This document shows positions 1 to 8,421 of a DNA stretch of 64,000 bases, piece after piece (position 1 is the stretch's first letter; each line of letters starts with the position of its first letter). The translations under genes and the position numbers were made by a program. The stretch is from Flavobacterium cheongpyeongense. Its GTDB lineage: Bacteria; Bacteroidota; Bacteroidia; Flavobacteriales; Flavobacteriaceae. The notes beneath the pieces are model-generated. The model saw only the letters and a program-made list of their open reading frames with translations. It was not told where the DNA came from and ran no database searches. The stretch spans positions 62,001 through 126,000 of the forward strand of contig NZ_QJHK01000004.1 of assembly GCF_003202435.1 (NCBI RefSeq), written 5' to 3'.

Positions 1-8
1 TAAAGTAA

Positions 9-38
9 AAAGCCCAAACTTTTAAAAATTTGGGCTTT
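9..38 (-). terminator. Rho-independent terminator, probably bidirectional
   Basis: A 9-bp inverted repeat (AAGCCCAAA / TTTGGGCTT) with an 11-base AT-rich loop is flanked by A and T runs. It lies about 50 bases past the stop of the ferredoxin-NADP reductase gene and would end the leftward sulfur-assimilation transcript. Confidence 0.75.
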
Positions 39-88
39 ATAATTTGAAAATGTTAGTCGTTTACTATCTAGCGACTTAGAACTTATCT

Positions 89-1141
89 TTAAACAATCGC
101 TTTAACAACTGCTTTTGGAGCTTCTTTTCGGGTTCCGTCAAAACCGTCTACACCAGAAACTGTGGTGTATTTTAATACGTATTTTTTACCTGGATTGATG
201 ATTTGGTACGCTGCCTGACACATTAAAGTCGCTTCGTGAAAACCGCAAAGAATCAGTTTTAATTTTCCAGGGTAGGTATTAACGTCACCAATTGCGAAGA
301 TTCCCGGAATATTGGTTTGGTAATCTAATGCGTTGTTTACTTTAATGGCATTTTTCTCGATTTCTAATCCCCAGTCTGCGATTGGACCTAATTTTGGCGT
401 TAAGCCGAAAAGCGGAATAAAATAATCGGTTTCGATTTTGCGGTGTGCTCCGTTCTCTTCGATGTCCAAAGCTTCTACATGCTCAGCACCGTGAATTCCG
501 ATTACCTCAGCCGGTGTAATTAATTTGATTTTTCCAGCAGATTTTAATTCCTGTACTTTTTCAACAGAATCCAAAGCTCCTCTGAATTCATTTCTACGGT
601 GAATTAAAGTTACTTCTGAAGCTACATTTGCCAAAAAGATACTCCAGTCTAATGCTGAATCTCCACCTCCGGCAATAACAACTCTTTTATCCCTGAATTT
701 CTCCGGATTTTTGATGAAGTATTTTACACCTTTATCTTCATAAAACTCGATATCTTCAATAAGAGGTTTTCTGGGTTCGAAACTTCCCAAACCTCCGGCA
801 ATTGCGATAACCGGTGCGTGAAATTTCTTTCCTTTATTTGAGGTTACGATAAAACTTCCGTCTTCTTGTTTTTCGATCGTTTCTGCACGCTCACCTAAAG
901 TAAAACCAGGTTCAAATTGTTTAATCTGTTCCATTAATCCGTCTACTAAATCTCCCGCTAACACTTCCGGAAAACCAGGAATGTCATAAATTGGCTTTTT
1001 AGGGTACAATTCAGAAAGTTGTCCGCCCGGTTGTGGCAAAGCATCTAAAATATGGCATTTTAATTTTAATAATCCTGCCTCGAAAACGGCAAATAAACCT
1101 GTTGGTCCTGCTCCAATTATAAGTATATCTGTTTTAATCAT
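89..1141 (-). CDS. Ferredoxin--NADP reductase (thioredoxin-reductase-like type)
   Basis: This flavoprotein of about 350 residues would pass electrons between NADPH and ferredoxin, which can feed the siroheme sulfite reductase upstream. An FAD-binding GAGPTG motif sits at residues 10-15, an NADPH-binding GGGDSA near residue 160 and a second FAD motif AIGD near residue 285. The redox-active CxxC of true thioredoxin reductases is absent, which places it with the TrxR-like ferredoxin reductases. The open frame extends 7 codons further (to 1162), but MIKTDILIIGAG is the usual start for the family. It is the last gene of the leftward sulfur cluster, 195 bases after the precorrin-2 dehydrogenase gene. 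Identification is by motif and length; cofactor preference is inferred. Confidence 0.88.
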   Translation of the reverse strand: MIKTDILIIGAGPTGLFAVFEAGLLKLKCHILDALPQPGGQLSELYPKKPIYDIPGFPEVLAGDLVDGLMEQIKQFEPGFTLGERAETIEKQEDGSFIVTSNKGKKFHAPVIAIAGGLGSFEPRKPLIEDIEFYEDKGVKYFIKNPEKFRDKRVVIAGGGDSALDWSIFLANVASEVTLIHRRNEFRGALDSVEKVQELKSAGKIKLITPAEVIGIHGAEHVEALDIEENGAHRKIETDYFIPLFGLTPKLGPIADWGLEIEKNAIKVNNALDYQTNIPGIFAIGDVNTYPGKLKLILCGFHEATLMCQAAYQIINPGKKYVLKYTTVSGVDGFDGTRKEAPKAVVKAIV

Positions 1142-1281
1142 TATGGTGTTGTTTATAATCATTCTTAATAATACAAAGAAACGAATAATTTATTCTAATT
1201 TCAATGACTTTTATCATTCATTCTTTGCGAAACTTTTACTCTTTATTTTTTAACGAAACGGTAATTTCGTTTCTTTGGTCT

Positions 1282-1332
1282 CATCGGGTTACAAGCCGAC
1301 ACTACAAAATCGGTCGTTCCTCCGGAACTTTT
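1282..1332 (-). repeat. Double-hairpin 3'-end repeat, copy 1
   Basis: Read on the minus strand, GTTCCGGAGGAAC forms a small hairpin and is followed by GATTTTGTAG and a second imperfect hairpin (TCGGCTT / AACCCGA). It starts within 10 bases of the stop codon of the precorrin-2 dehydrogenase gene. Copy 2 (2012-2063) has the same layout, and the second hairpin shows a compensating pair change (T-A to C-G). Confidence 0.7.
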
Positions 1333-1336
1333 TTTG

Positions 1337-1918
1337 TTATTCTTTATTTTTCAAAGATGCTGTTATTTCATTCATCTTCTTCACTTTATCTTCAAAATCG
1401 CCTTTCAGCGTTTTTCTGTATTCGTTGAGGTTTTCAACCATTTTGTTGATGTCCTCCGGAATCACTTCTTCAAAAAACTCTCTTAGTCTTTTGGCTGTTG
1501 TTGGTGATTTTCCGTTCGTTGAAATCGCAATTTTGACATTTCCTTTTGTTACGATTCCGCCCAGATAATAATCACATAAATCTGGTGTATCGGCAATATT
1601 GCAAATCAGATACCGATTTCTGGACAAATCGTATACTCTTTTATTTACTTTTAAATCATCAGTACACGCAATAACCATGTGTCGCTTTTTGAGCATTTTC
1701 TTTTTAAACTTCGATTTTGTTAGTTTAATTGAAGGATGCTTTTCTGCCAGAAGCTTTATTTCCAAATGAAAATCTTTTGAAACGACCTCTACATTCGCAT
1801 TTGGGCTTGATTTCAATAAAAAAGAAAGCTTTTCAAGTCCTACATTTCCTCCACCAACAATCAGCACACTTAGATTGTGAAGCTTTAAGAATACCGGATA
1901 TAATTCGTTTTGTTCCAT
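1337..1918 (-). CDS. Precorrin-2 dehydrogenase / sirohydrochlorin ferrochelatase (Met8p / CysG N-terminal type)
   Basis: The 193-residue protein would oxidise precorrin-2 to sirohydrochlorin with NAD+ and may insert iron, giving the siroheme of the neighbouring sulfite reductase. A Rossmann motif GGGNVG lies at residues 22-27. The conserved stretch NIADTPDLCDYY around residue 110 carries the Asp implicated in both activities in Met8p, and ISTNGKSPTTAKRLRE follows. The methyltransferase half of fused CysG is encoded separately by the adjacent upstream cobA gene. Both flanks contain a copy of the same 3'-end repeat. Whether the ferrochelatase activity is present cannot be read from the sequence. 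Confidence 0.88.
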   Translation of the reverse strand: MEQNELYPVFLKLHNLSVLIVGGGNVGLEKLSFLLKSSPNANVEVVSKDFHLEIKLLAEKHPSIKLTKSKFKKKMLKKRHMVIACTDDLKVNKRVYDLSRNRYLICNIADTPDLCDYYLGGIVTKGNVKIAISTNGKSPTTAKRLREFFEEVIPEDINKMVENLNEYRKTLKGDFEDKVKKMNEITASLKNKE

Positions 1919-2011
1919 TTTAATTTATTTACATCCAGCCAAAATTAGATGATTTTTATTTCGATCAGATTAAAAATATGATTTTATATGCTATACGTTA
2001 TTGTCATGCGT

Positions 2012-2063
2012 CCATTGGGTTGAAACCCAACGCTACAAAATCGGTCGTTCCTGCGGAACTTTT
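2012..2063 (-). repeat. Double-hairpin 3'-end repeat, copy 2
   Basis: On the minus strand it begins at the cobA stop codon: GTTCCGCAGGAAC hairpin, then GACCGATTTTGTAGCG, then a perfect 7-bp hairpin TTGGGTT-tc-AACCCAA. About 30 bases in the middle match copy 1 nearly exactly. A shorter relative lies at 53531-53555. Confidence 0.75.
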
Positions 2064-2839
2064 CATCTCTCGATTTCTTTTGAGAGAAACTCTTCATAAA
2101 ATCCTTTTAATTTAGTGCTTTCGCGAACTACTTCTCCAAGAACAATAATCGCCGGTGAACTTAATTTTTGGTCTTTTACGATTTCTAAAATCGAATCCAC
2201 TGTTCCAACTCCTGTTTTTTCTTCGGTTGTTGTACCGTTTTGAATAATTGCAACGGGTAAATCGCCTTTGTTTTCTTTTTGAAACAGTTCAATAATTTCT
2301 GGCAGTTTATGCATTCCCATCACAATTACGACCGTTGCCGATGACTGTGCTGCCAAAGCTACATCTGCCGATAATTCTCTGCTTGATGTTGTACCGGTTA
2401 TGGCCCAAAAACTTTCTGAAACTCTTCTTTTTGTAATGGAAATTCCCTGACTTGCGGGAACTGCTACTACTGATGAAATTCCGGGAATTACAAAGGTTTC
2501 GATTCCGAAGCTTTCTGCAAATTCAATTTCTTCACTTCCACGTCCGAAAATAAAAGGATCTCCACCTTTTAATCTTACTGCGTTTCCATATGTTAAAGCA
2601 TTATCAACAATCAGCTGATTGATTTGATCCTGTGTATAACTGTGATTCCCTTTTCGTTTTCCAACAAAAATACGGATTGCATTTTTGGGTGCGTACTCTA
2701 ATATGGCATCATTAGCCAGCGCATCATACAAAACCACATTCGCTTCAGCAAGTGCTTTTACGGCTTTCAGCGTAAGCAAGTCCGGATCTCCGGGACCTGC
2801 ACCTACTAAAGTGACTTTGGGTTTTACTGTATTATGCAT
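2063..2839 (-). CDS. cobA: Uroporphyrinogen-III C-methyltransferase
   Basis: This enzyme methylates uroporphyrinogen III twice with SAM to give precorrin-2, the first committed step to siroheme. The 258 residues match the stand-alone SUMT family. The N-terminal signature VGAGPGDPDLLTLKA is at about residues 11-25 and RLKGGDPFIFGRG near residues 88-100; both contribute to the SAM and substrate site. The start overlaps the 3' end of the sulfite reductase gene by 8 bases, so the two are probably translationally coupled. It is one of several SAM users in a window that also contains metK. Confidence 0.95.
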   Translation of the reverse strand: MHNTVKPKVTLVGAGPGDPDLLTLKAVKALAEANVVLYDALANDAILEYAPKNAIRIFVGKRKGNHSYTQDQINQLIVDNALTYGNAVRLKGGDPFIFGRGSEEIEFAESFGIETFVIPGISSVVAVPASQGISITKRRVSESFWAITGTTSSRELSADVALAAQSSATVVIVMGMHKLPEIIELFQKENKGDLPVAIIQNGTTTEEKTGVGTVDSILEIVKDQKLSSPAIIVLGEVVRESTKLKGFYEEFLSKEIER

Positions 2840-4922
2840 TTTCTAATTCTTGTGCTCTGTATTTTTCTATGATCGCAAAAAATGCAATTCCTTCCTGAAT
2901 GTATTGTTTCGCAAATGCTTCAGTTGGCTCATTTTTATTGATTTGATATACTAATTCGTTGAACGTCGTCGACAATCGAATTTTTGAACTTTCAATAAAA
3001 ACTTTATCAAACAAATCTACAATTCCTGCGTGGTTATTTGTTTTTTCGTTTTCAGATAATAACAGTGCTTTTGCACCGTTTACAAATCCTGCATAAGCGT
3101 GGTAGATTGCATCTGCCCATTTTCCTTCGTCGAAAGATTCCTGCGCAAAGGTCAGTTTATCTTTTGCCTCTAATAATAAAGTAGCCACCAAATCAATTAC
3201 AACGCCGGCACATTCTCCCACTCCTACAGCTTTCACATAATTATCTGCATTACCCCAGTCAATAAAATCAGCTTCTGTTAAATTGGTTACATCTGCAAAA
3301 GGCTTTAAGATTTCGTAGAAATATTTTTCTCCTTTAGCATCATAATAATTAAGGAATTTTTGTCCGTTTCCGTTAGTGTCAAAATCATTTAATATAGTAC
3401 GCAACGCATCTGGTCCTCTACGGCTTGGGATTTTGATTACTTTATCAGCAAAACGTCCTTCTCCGTTTCCTAAACGTCCTCCTCCTAATAAAACCTGTAA
3501 TGCCGGAGCGACTAATTTCCCTGAATTGATTGACATTCCCTGAAAACCAATTGCCGACATATTGTGCTGTCCGCAGGCATTCATACAACCACTGATTTTA
3601 ATTTCAATTTCTTTATTGTTGCTGTATTGCGGGTATTCTGCTTTGATTACTTTTTCTAATTCATCTGCAATTCCGGTACTGCTCGCAATTCCTAAGTTAC
3701 ACGTATCTGTACCCGGACAAGCTGTAATATCGCCAATTGTATTGTAACCTAAAGCTACCATATCTAATTTGGCTAATTCCTGATAAAAGAAAGGTAAATT
3801 TTCTTCTTTTATATGACGGATCACAATATTCTGACGCAATGAAAAACGCAGTTCATTTGCTCCGTAATTCTTAATTAAATCGGCTAATAATCTGGCTTTA
3901 TCCGTATAAAAATCTCCTAATAAAACTTTGATTCCGATAGCATAATAACCTGCTTGTTTCTGAGCAATTACATTTGATGCTTTCCATGCTTCATAAGCTG
4001 CTGTGTCATCAATTGTAACTTGTGGAACTGCTAATAGTGGCTCGGGAATTGGTCCATCAAAAGCAGTGGTATCAATTTCATAAGTTTCGAAAGCGATTGC
4101 TTTTTTCTCTTTTTCAACTAAATCTAAGAAAACATCTTTTCCGATTTCTTTGATTAAGAATTTCATACGTGCTTTCATTCTTTTGGCACGCTCACCATAT
4201 CTGTCAAAAATACGGATGATTCCTTCAGCCGTAGGAATGATTTGGTTTGCCGGAATAAATTCTGAAAGCAATTCGGCATGAGCTGGCTGAGATCCTAAAC
4301 CTCCACCAAAAACAACTTTAAAACCTTTTTCGCCATTTACAATTTTTGGAATAAATCCTAAATCATGCAAATAACTCAAAGCCGTATCTTCATCTGAAGA
4401 AGAGAACGAAATTTTGAATTTACGTCCCATTTCCTGACAGATTGGGTTTCTTAATAAGTACTGGAACATTCCGTGTGCATAAGGCGAAACGTCAAACGGT
4501 TCGTTTACATCTACTCCTGCAAGTTCACTTCCTGTAATATTACGAACGGTGTTTCCACAAGCTTCACGCAACGTAATATCGTCTTTTGCCAGTTCTGACC
4601 AAAGTTCCGGCGTTCTGTCCAGGCTTACATAGTGGATCTGAATATCCTGACGTGTTGTAATGTGCAAACGTCCTGTAGAATATTTATCTGACACTTCTGT
4701 AATTCTTTTTAATTGCTCGCTGGTAACTTTACCATAAGGCAATTTGATCCGAATCATCTGTACACCTTCCTGACGCTGCCCGTAGATTCCACGCGCTAAA
4801 CGAAGACTACGAAAACGCTCATCATCAATTTTTCCTCCACGGAATAAGTGAATCTTTTTTTCTAAATCGATAATCTCTTTCTGAACTATCGGGTTTTCTA
4901 TTTCTGTTCTAAAACTTTCCAT
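2832..4922 (-). CDS. Siroheme sulfite (or nitrite) reductase with C-terminal HEPN-like region
   Basis: Predicted to reduce sulfite to sulfide with six electrons from ferredoxin. The first 560 or so residues have the duplicated ferritin-like/siroheme fold of sulfite and nitrite reductases. Two cysteine clusters hold the coupled [4Fe-4S]-siroheme centre: TACPGTDTCNLGI and KISGCMNACGQHN. The last 130 or so residues are helical and resemble the HEPN-like region attached to this enzyme in other Bacteroidota; its role is unknown to me. Nitrite reduction cannot be ruled out from sequence, but the cysHDN and siroheme neighbours favour sulfite. cobA overlaps its end by 8 bases. Confidence 0.9.
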   Translation of the reverse strand: MESFRTEIENPIVQKEIIDLEKKIHLFRGGKIDDERFRSLRLARGIYGQRQEGVQMIRIKLPYGKVTSEQLKRITEVSDKYSTGRLHITTRQDIQIHYVSLDRTPELWSELAKDDITLREACGNTVRNITGSELAGVDVNEPFDVSPYAHGMFQYLLRNPICQEMGRKFKISFSSSDEDTALSYLHDLGFIPKIVNGEKGFKVVFGGGLGSQPAHAELLSEFIPANQIIPTAEGIIRIFDRYGERAKRMKARMKFLIKEIGKDVFLDLVEKEKKAIAFETYEIDTTAFDGPIPEPLLAVPQVTIDDTAAYEAWKASNVIAQKQAGYYAIGIKVLLGDFYTDKARLLADLIKNYGANELRFSLRQNIVIRHIKEENLPFFYQELAKLDMVALGYNTIGDITACPGTDTCNLGIASSTGIADELEKVIKAEYPQYSNNKEIEIKISGCMNACGQHNMSAIGFQGMSINSGKLVAPALQVLLGGGRLGNGEGRFADKVIKIPSRRGPDALRTILNDFDTNGNGQKFLNYYDAKGEKYFYEILKPFADVTNLTEADFIDWGNADNYVKAVGVGECAGVVIDLVATLLLEAKDKLTFAQESFDEGKWADAIYHAYAGFVNGAKALLLSENEKTNNHAGIVDLFDKVFIESSKIRLSTTFNELVYQINKNEPTEAFAKQYIQEGIAFFAIIEKYRAQELENA

Positions 4923-4931
4923 TTTATTTTT

Positions 4932-4967
4932 GGCTTTAGGCTTTAAGCTGTACGCTTTAGGCTTTTT
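4932..4967 (-). repeat. 7-base imperfect tandem repeat in the sulfite reductase leader
   Basis: On the plus strand, five 7-base units run ggcttta, ggcttta, agctgta, cgcttta, ggctttt. They end 9 bases from the start codon. Comparable 7-base runs precede cysN, cysD, metZ, etfA and accD. Confidence 0.7.
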
Positions 4968-5006
4968 TAACTTTGTGTTTTTTGCTTAAAGCTTACAGCA
5001 GTGAAA

Positions 5007-6251
5007 CTATCTAATGAATCCTACTCCTGCTGTTGTATTGGTTACGGCATCAATTAAGATAAAAGCTCCGTTTGATTTATTTTCATTATAAGAATCAAAA
5101 TACAATGCTTTGCTTAATTTGATACTTACTTCTCCAATTTCATTAATTGCTAACTGTGAAGCCGGAGTAGTTCCTGAATAATCAGTTGCAATTGTATTGG
5201 TAACGCTCTCAATTTTAGCTAAAACCCTGTTCGTGTTGTGCTGTACAAAATATTTAGCTCCTGGAACTAATTTTTTGCTGTCCATCCAGCATACAGTAGT
5301 CACAATGTCTTTTTCAATTTTTGGAAGTTCAGATGATTTTACAATCATATCTCCTCTTGTTACATTGATATCATTTTCTAATTCGATTGTAATTGAAGAA
5401 CCTGCAACAGCTTCATCAAATTGTTTATCAAAAAAGTGAATATTTGTAACCTTTGATTCTGTTAATGATGGAAGAACTGTAACGGCATCACCTACTTTAA
5501 TAGAGTTTCCGTATAATTTTCCGGCATATCCTCTAAAATCGTGGTATTCTTCTGTTTTAGGACGAATAACAGTCTGTACCGGAAAACGTGCTTTTCCGCT
5601 TTCAAAAACATCTGAAGAATGCAATCCTTCCAAATACTCTAAAATAGTTTGTCCCTGATACCAAGGCATTCCGTCTAATTTATCCACTACATTATCTCCT
5701 GTTAAAGCACTTAGCGGAATATAACTTACGTTTTGCTCTTTGAAAGTACTTTTTGCATTTAATGCCTGAAAATCGGCTTTGATTTTATTGAAAACTTCTT
5801 CTGAATAATCAACTAAATCCATTTTATTGATGGCAACGATTACCTCTTTTACTCTCAATAAATTATTGATAAAAAAGTGGCGGTATGTTTGCTCAATAAC
5901 CCCTTTTCTGGCATCAATCAAAATAATAGAAACCTGAGAAGTCGAAGCTCCTGTAACCATGTTTCTGGTATATTCTACGTGACCCGGAGTATCAGCAATA
6001 ATGTAACTTTTCTTTGCAGTAGAAAAATAAATATGAGCTACGTCTATTGTGATTCCCTGCTCTCTTTCTGCCACTAATCCGTCAGTTGCCAATGAGAAAT
6101 CAAGATAATCATATCCTTTTTGTTTACTGCTTTTTTCTATTGCTTCAATTTTATCTGTAGTCAATGATTTTGTATCGTATAATAATCTTCCGATCAAAGT
6201 ACTTTTCCCGTCATCTACACTTCCTGCTGTTGCTATTTTTAAAACGTCCAT
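5007..6251 (-). CDS. cysN: Sulfate adenylyltransferase subunit 1 (GTPase)
   Basis: CysN couples GTP hydrolysis to formation of adenosine 5'-phosphosulfate (APS) by CysD. The 414 residues carry the EF-Tu-like G motifs: P-loop GSVDDGKST at residues 10-18, DTPGH near residue 89 and NKMD near residue 145, followed by two beta-barrel domains. There is no fused C-terminal APS kinase and no cysC elsewhere in the window, consistent with direct APS reduction by the CysH encoded nearby. It is followed by the sulfite reductase gene after an 84-base gap with 7-base repeats. Confidence 0.95.
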   Translation of the reverse strand: MDVLKIATAGSVDDGKSTLIGRLLYDTKSLTTDKIEAIEKSSKQKGYDYLDFSLATDGLVAEREQGITIDVAHIYFSTAKKSYIIADTPGHVEYTRNMVTGASTSQVSIILIDARKGVIEQTYRHFFINNLLRVKEVIVAINKMDLVDYSEEVFNKIKADFQALNAKSTFKEQNVSYIPLSALTGDNVVDKLDGMPWYQGQTILEYLEGLHSSDVFESGKARFPVQTVIRPKTEEYHDFRGYAGKLYGNSIKVGDAVTVLPSLTESKVTNIHFFDKQFDEAVAGSSITIELENDINVTRGDMIVKSSELPKIEKDIVTTVCWMDSKKLVPGAKYFVQHNTNRVLAKIESVTNTIATDYSGTTPASQLAINEIGEVSIKLSKALYFDSYNENKSNGAFILIDAVTNTTAGVGFIR

Positions 6252-6264
6252 TCTGTAATATTTT

Positions 6265-6292
6265 GTTTCAGGTTTAAAGTTTCAGGTTTTCT
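6265..6292 (-). repeat. 7-base tandem repeat in the cysN leader
   Basis: Four units on the plus strand (gtttcag, gtttaaa, gtttcag, gttttct), read as CTGAAAC-type units on the coding strand, end 13 bases before the cysN start. Confidence 0.75.
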
Positions 6293-6392
6293 GTTGAAAC
6301 TAATAATCTGTATGTTTTTGTTTTCTTGATTTTCACTTTTAAAATTTCGTCTAGAATTGCATTCATAATTCACAATTCATAACTCATAATTA

Positions 6393-7292
6393 TTAAAAGT
6401 ATCCTTGTTGTTTTCTTTTCTCCATTGCAGCTTCAGAACGTTTATCATCAATTCTGGCGCCTCTTTCTGAAATAGTTGATTCTCTGATTTCACCAACTAC
6501 TTCTGCAATAGTTGCTGCATAAGATTCAACAGCTGCTGTACAGCTCATATCTCCAACGGTTCTGAAACGAACGATTCTTTCTTCGATTTGCTCGTCTTCT
6601 TCCTGATAAACAAAAGGAGAATGTGACCAGATTAAGCCGTCTCTTAAAAAGACTTTTCTTTTGTGTGAAAAATAAATTGACGGAATTTCGATATGCTCTT
6701 TTTCTATATAACTCCAAACGTCTAATTCTGTCCAGTTTGAAATTGGGAAAACACGAACATTTTGCCCATTTTCTATTTTTCCATTTAAAATATCAAATAA
6801 CTCCGGACGCTGGTTTTTCTCATCCCATTGACCGAAATCATCACGAACGGAGAAAATACGTTCTTTAGCTCTTGCTTTTTCTTCATCACGACGTGCACCG
6901 CCAATACAGGCATCAAACTTGAATTCTTCGATTGCATCTAAAAGTGTCGTAGTCTGTAAGCTATTTCTGCTTGAATATTTACCAGTCTCTTCAACTACTT
7001 TTCCCTGATCAATTGCATCCTGTACGTTACGAACGATCAATTCTAATCCTAATTCTTCTACTAATTTATCTCTGAAAGCAATTGTTTCAGGAAAATTATG
7101 TCCCGTATCAACATGCAAAAGAGGAAACGGAATTTTTGCCGGAAAAAATGCTTTTTGTGCCAGACGTACTAATGTTATGGAATCTTTCCCGCCTGAAAAA
7201 AGTAAAACCGGTTTGTCAAACTGAGAAACAACTTCTCTAAAGATGTATATCGCTTCACTTTCTAAAGCATTTGTTTTTAATACTGAACTCAT
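6393..7292 (-). CDS. cysD: Sulfate adenylyltransferase subunit 2
   Basis: CysD adenylates sulfate to APS in complex with CysN. The PP-loop motif LLFSGGKDSITL lies near residues 33-44, followed by HVDTGHNFPET. The length of 299 residues with start MSSVLKTN matches the family. The open frame runs 12 codons further upstream, into repeat DNA, and that extension is not supported. The C-terminal stretch ISERGARIDDKR is typical of CysD. A 141-base gap separates it from cysN and 108 bases separate it from cysH; both gaps contain low-complexity repeats rather than terminators, so one transcript is likely. Confidence 0.95.
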   Translation of the reverse strand: MSSVLKTNALESEAIYIFREVVSQFDKPVLLFSGGKDSITLVRLAQKAFFPAKIPFPLLHVDTGHNFPETIAFRDKLVEELGLELIVRNVQDAIDQGKVVEETGKYSSRNSLQTTTLLDAIEEFKFDACIGGARRDEEKARAKERIFSVRDDFGQWDEKNQRPELFDILNGKIENGQNVRVFPISNWTELDVWSYIEKEHIEIPSIYFSHKRKVFLRDGLIWSHSPFVYQEEDEQIEERIVRFRTVGDMSCTAAVESYAATIAEVVGEIRESTISERGARIDDKRSEAAMEKRKQQGYF

Positions 7293-7321
7293 TTTTGATA
7301 TTTTATTTGATATTTTATGTC

Positions 7322-7349
7322 GTTTCAAGTTTCAGGTTTCAAGTTTTTT
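7322..7349 (-). repeat. 7-base tandem repeat in the cysD leader
   Basis: Units gtttcaa, gtttcag, gtttcaa, gtttttt lie 29 bases before the cysD start; on the coding strand they read as TTGAAAC / CTGAAAC heptads. Confidence 0.75.
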
Positions 7350-7400
7350 ACCCAATCTAATACTTTCCACTTTTATTCTATTCTCTCGCTTCTTGCCTCT

Positions 7401-8111
7401 CTACTCTTTTTTCGCACTATGCAAACCACATTCTTTATGACTGGATTCCCAATACCATCTTCCAGCTCTTATATCTTCTCCCGGAAAAATGGCTCTTGTA
7501 CAAGGCGCGCAGCCAATACTTACAAAGCCTTTTTTATGCAATACGTTTTGAGGCACATTGTTTTCCTGCAGATAATTTTCAACTTCTTCTAAAGTCCATT
7601 TTAATAACGGATTGAATTTAATAATATCGAAACCTCCATCATATTCAAACAAACTCAAATCTTGTCTGTTCTCTGATTGTTCTGCCCTTAAACCTGTAAT
7701 CCAGACTGCATTTCCTGCTAAAGCTTTTCTTAACGGAACTACTTTTCGAATAAAGCAGCACTCTTTTCTGTTTTCAACCGAGTCATAAAAGCTGTTGGGG
7801 CCTTTTTGTTTTAAAAGGTTTTCAACCGCTGCAGCTTCCGGAAAATAAACCTCAATATGTTTTTTATATTTTTTTAATGTCTTATGAAAAACATCGTAGG
7901 TTTCCTGAAATAATCTTCCGGTATCTAAAGTAAAAATGGTAATATCCTGATTACTTTTAGCAATATAATCTGTAATTACCTGATCTTCCTGACCAAAAGA
8001 AGTCGAAAAAATGATTTTTCCCGAATATTCCGCTGCCAAAAAAGCTAATGTTTCTTCCAGTGAAAAATCTTTAGTTTTATCTAGTAAGGTCTGTACTACT
8101 GATGTGCTCAT
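7401..8111 (-). CDS. cysH: Adenylylsulfate (APS) reductase, assimilatory, iron-sulfur type
   Basis: This thioredoxin-dependent enzyme reduces activated sulfate to sulfite. The 236-residue PAPS-reductase-fold protein has SFGQEDQV near residue 40 and two cysteine pairs, ECCFIRK and GCAPCTR, that ligate a [4Fe-4S] cluster. The C-terminal KECGLH holds the catalytic Cys. By family knowledge the cluster marks APS reductases rather than PAPS reductases, and the lack of a cysC gene here agrees. It is the first gene of the leftward sulfur cluster and has its own promoter (8169-8198) and a motif at 8139-8162 shared with tauE and metY. Confidence 0.93.
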   Translation of the reverse strand: MSTSVVQTLLDKTKDFSLEETLAFLAAEYSGKIIFSTSFGQEDQVITDYIAKSNQDITIFTLDTGRLFQETYDVFHKTLKKYKKHIEVYFPEAAAVENLLKQKGPNSFYDSVENRKECCFIRKVVPLRKALAGNAVWITGLRAEQSENRQDLSLFEYDGGFDIIKFNPLLKWTLEEVENYLQENNVPQNVLHKKGFVSIGCAPCTRAIFPGEDIRAGRWYWESSHKECGLHSAKKE

Positions 8112-8138
8112 TTCTGTACTTTTAAATTATAAAAATCT

Positions 8139-8162
8139 ATTACCCTATCGGCTTAGTAGATT
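8139..8162 (-). promoter_or_regulatory. Candidate operator of cysH (CTA-N9-TAG with GATAGGGTAAT)
   Basis: Minus-strand TCTACTAAGCCGATAGG followed by GTAAT lies just downstream of the predicted -7 box, across the likely transcription start. Closely related sequences lie upstream of tauE (8362-8384) and metY (20335-20360). The Rrf2 protein encoded at 9271-9681 is the obvious candidate ligand, but this is inference. Confidence 0.5.
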
Positions 8163-8168
8163 ACTTTG

Positions 8169-8198
8169 CAAAAATAATACTAATTTGTGAATAACAAA
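8169..8198 (-). promoter_or_regulatory. cysH promoter, Bacteroidota type
   Basis: TTTG, an 18-base spacer and TATTTTTG (-7 box at 8169-8176) fit the TTTG / TAnnTTTG consensus of Flavobacterium promoters. It is 58 bases from the cysH start. Confidence 0.6.
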
Positions 8199-8361
8199 AC
8201 ATTATTTGAAGTTTTTTATTTTTTGAACAGACTGTATTTCAAACGTTTAAAACAATCCTTACAATTTTGACAGAAAGTAAACTAAATTCAAAAGGAACAA
8301 TCAAGCTAAAAAACTAAATAACAATATCTTATGCCCATTCTTAAAAAATATTAAGCAATAG

Positions 8362-8405
8362 TCTATAAAATCGATAGGATTATTGTGAATAAGTTGTTAT
8401 TTTTG
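8362..8405 (+). promoter_or_regulatory. tauE control region: candidate operator plus -7 box
   Basis: The -7 box TATTTTTG lies at 8398-8405, 17 bases before the tauE ATG. Upstream at 8362-8384 is TCTATAAAATCGATAGG, a CTA-N9-TAG inverted repeat that matches the cysH site at 13 of 17 positions. The rest of the 310-base intergenic region is AT-rich with nothing else recognisable. Confidence 0.5.
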
Positions 8406-8421
8406 GCAAAAAATTTTACAT

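Noticed and set aside
1204..1568. Two plus-strand open frames of 74 and 97 codons
   Set aside because: They run antisense through the precorrin-2 dehydrogenase gene and the repeat, have Ser/Phe-rich low-complexity products, and lack any family resemblance.
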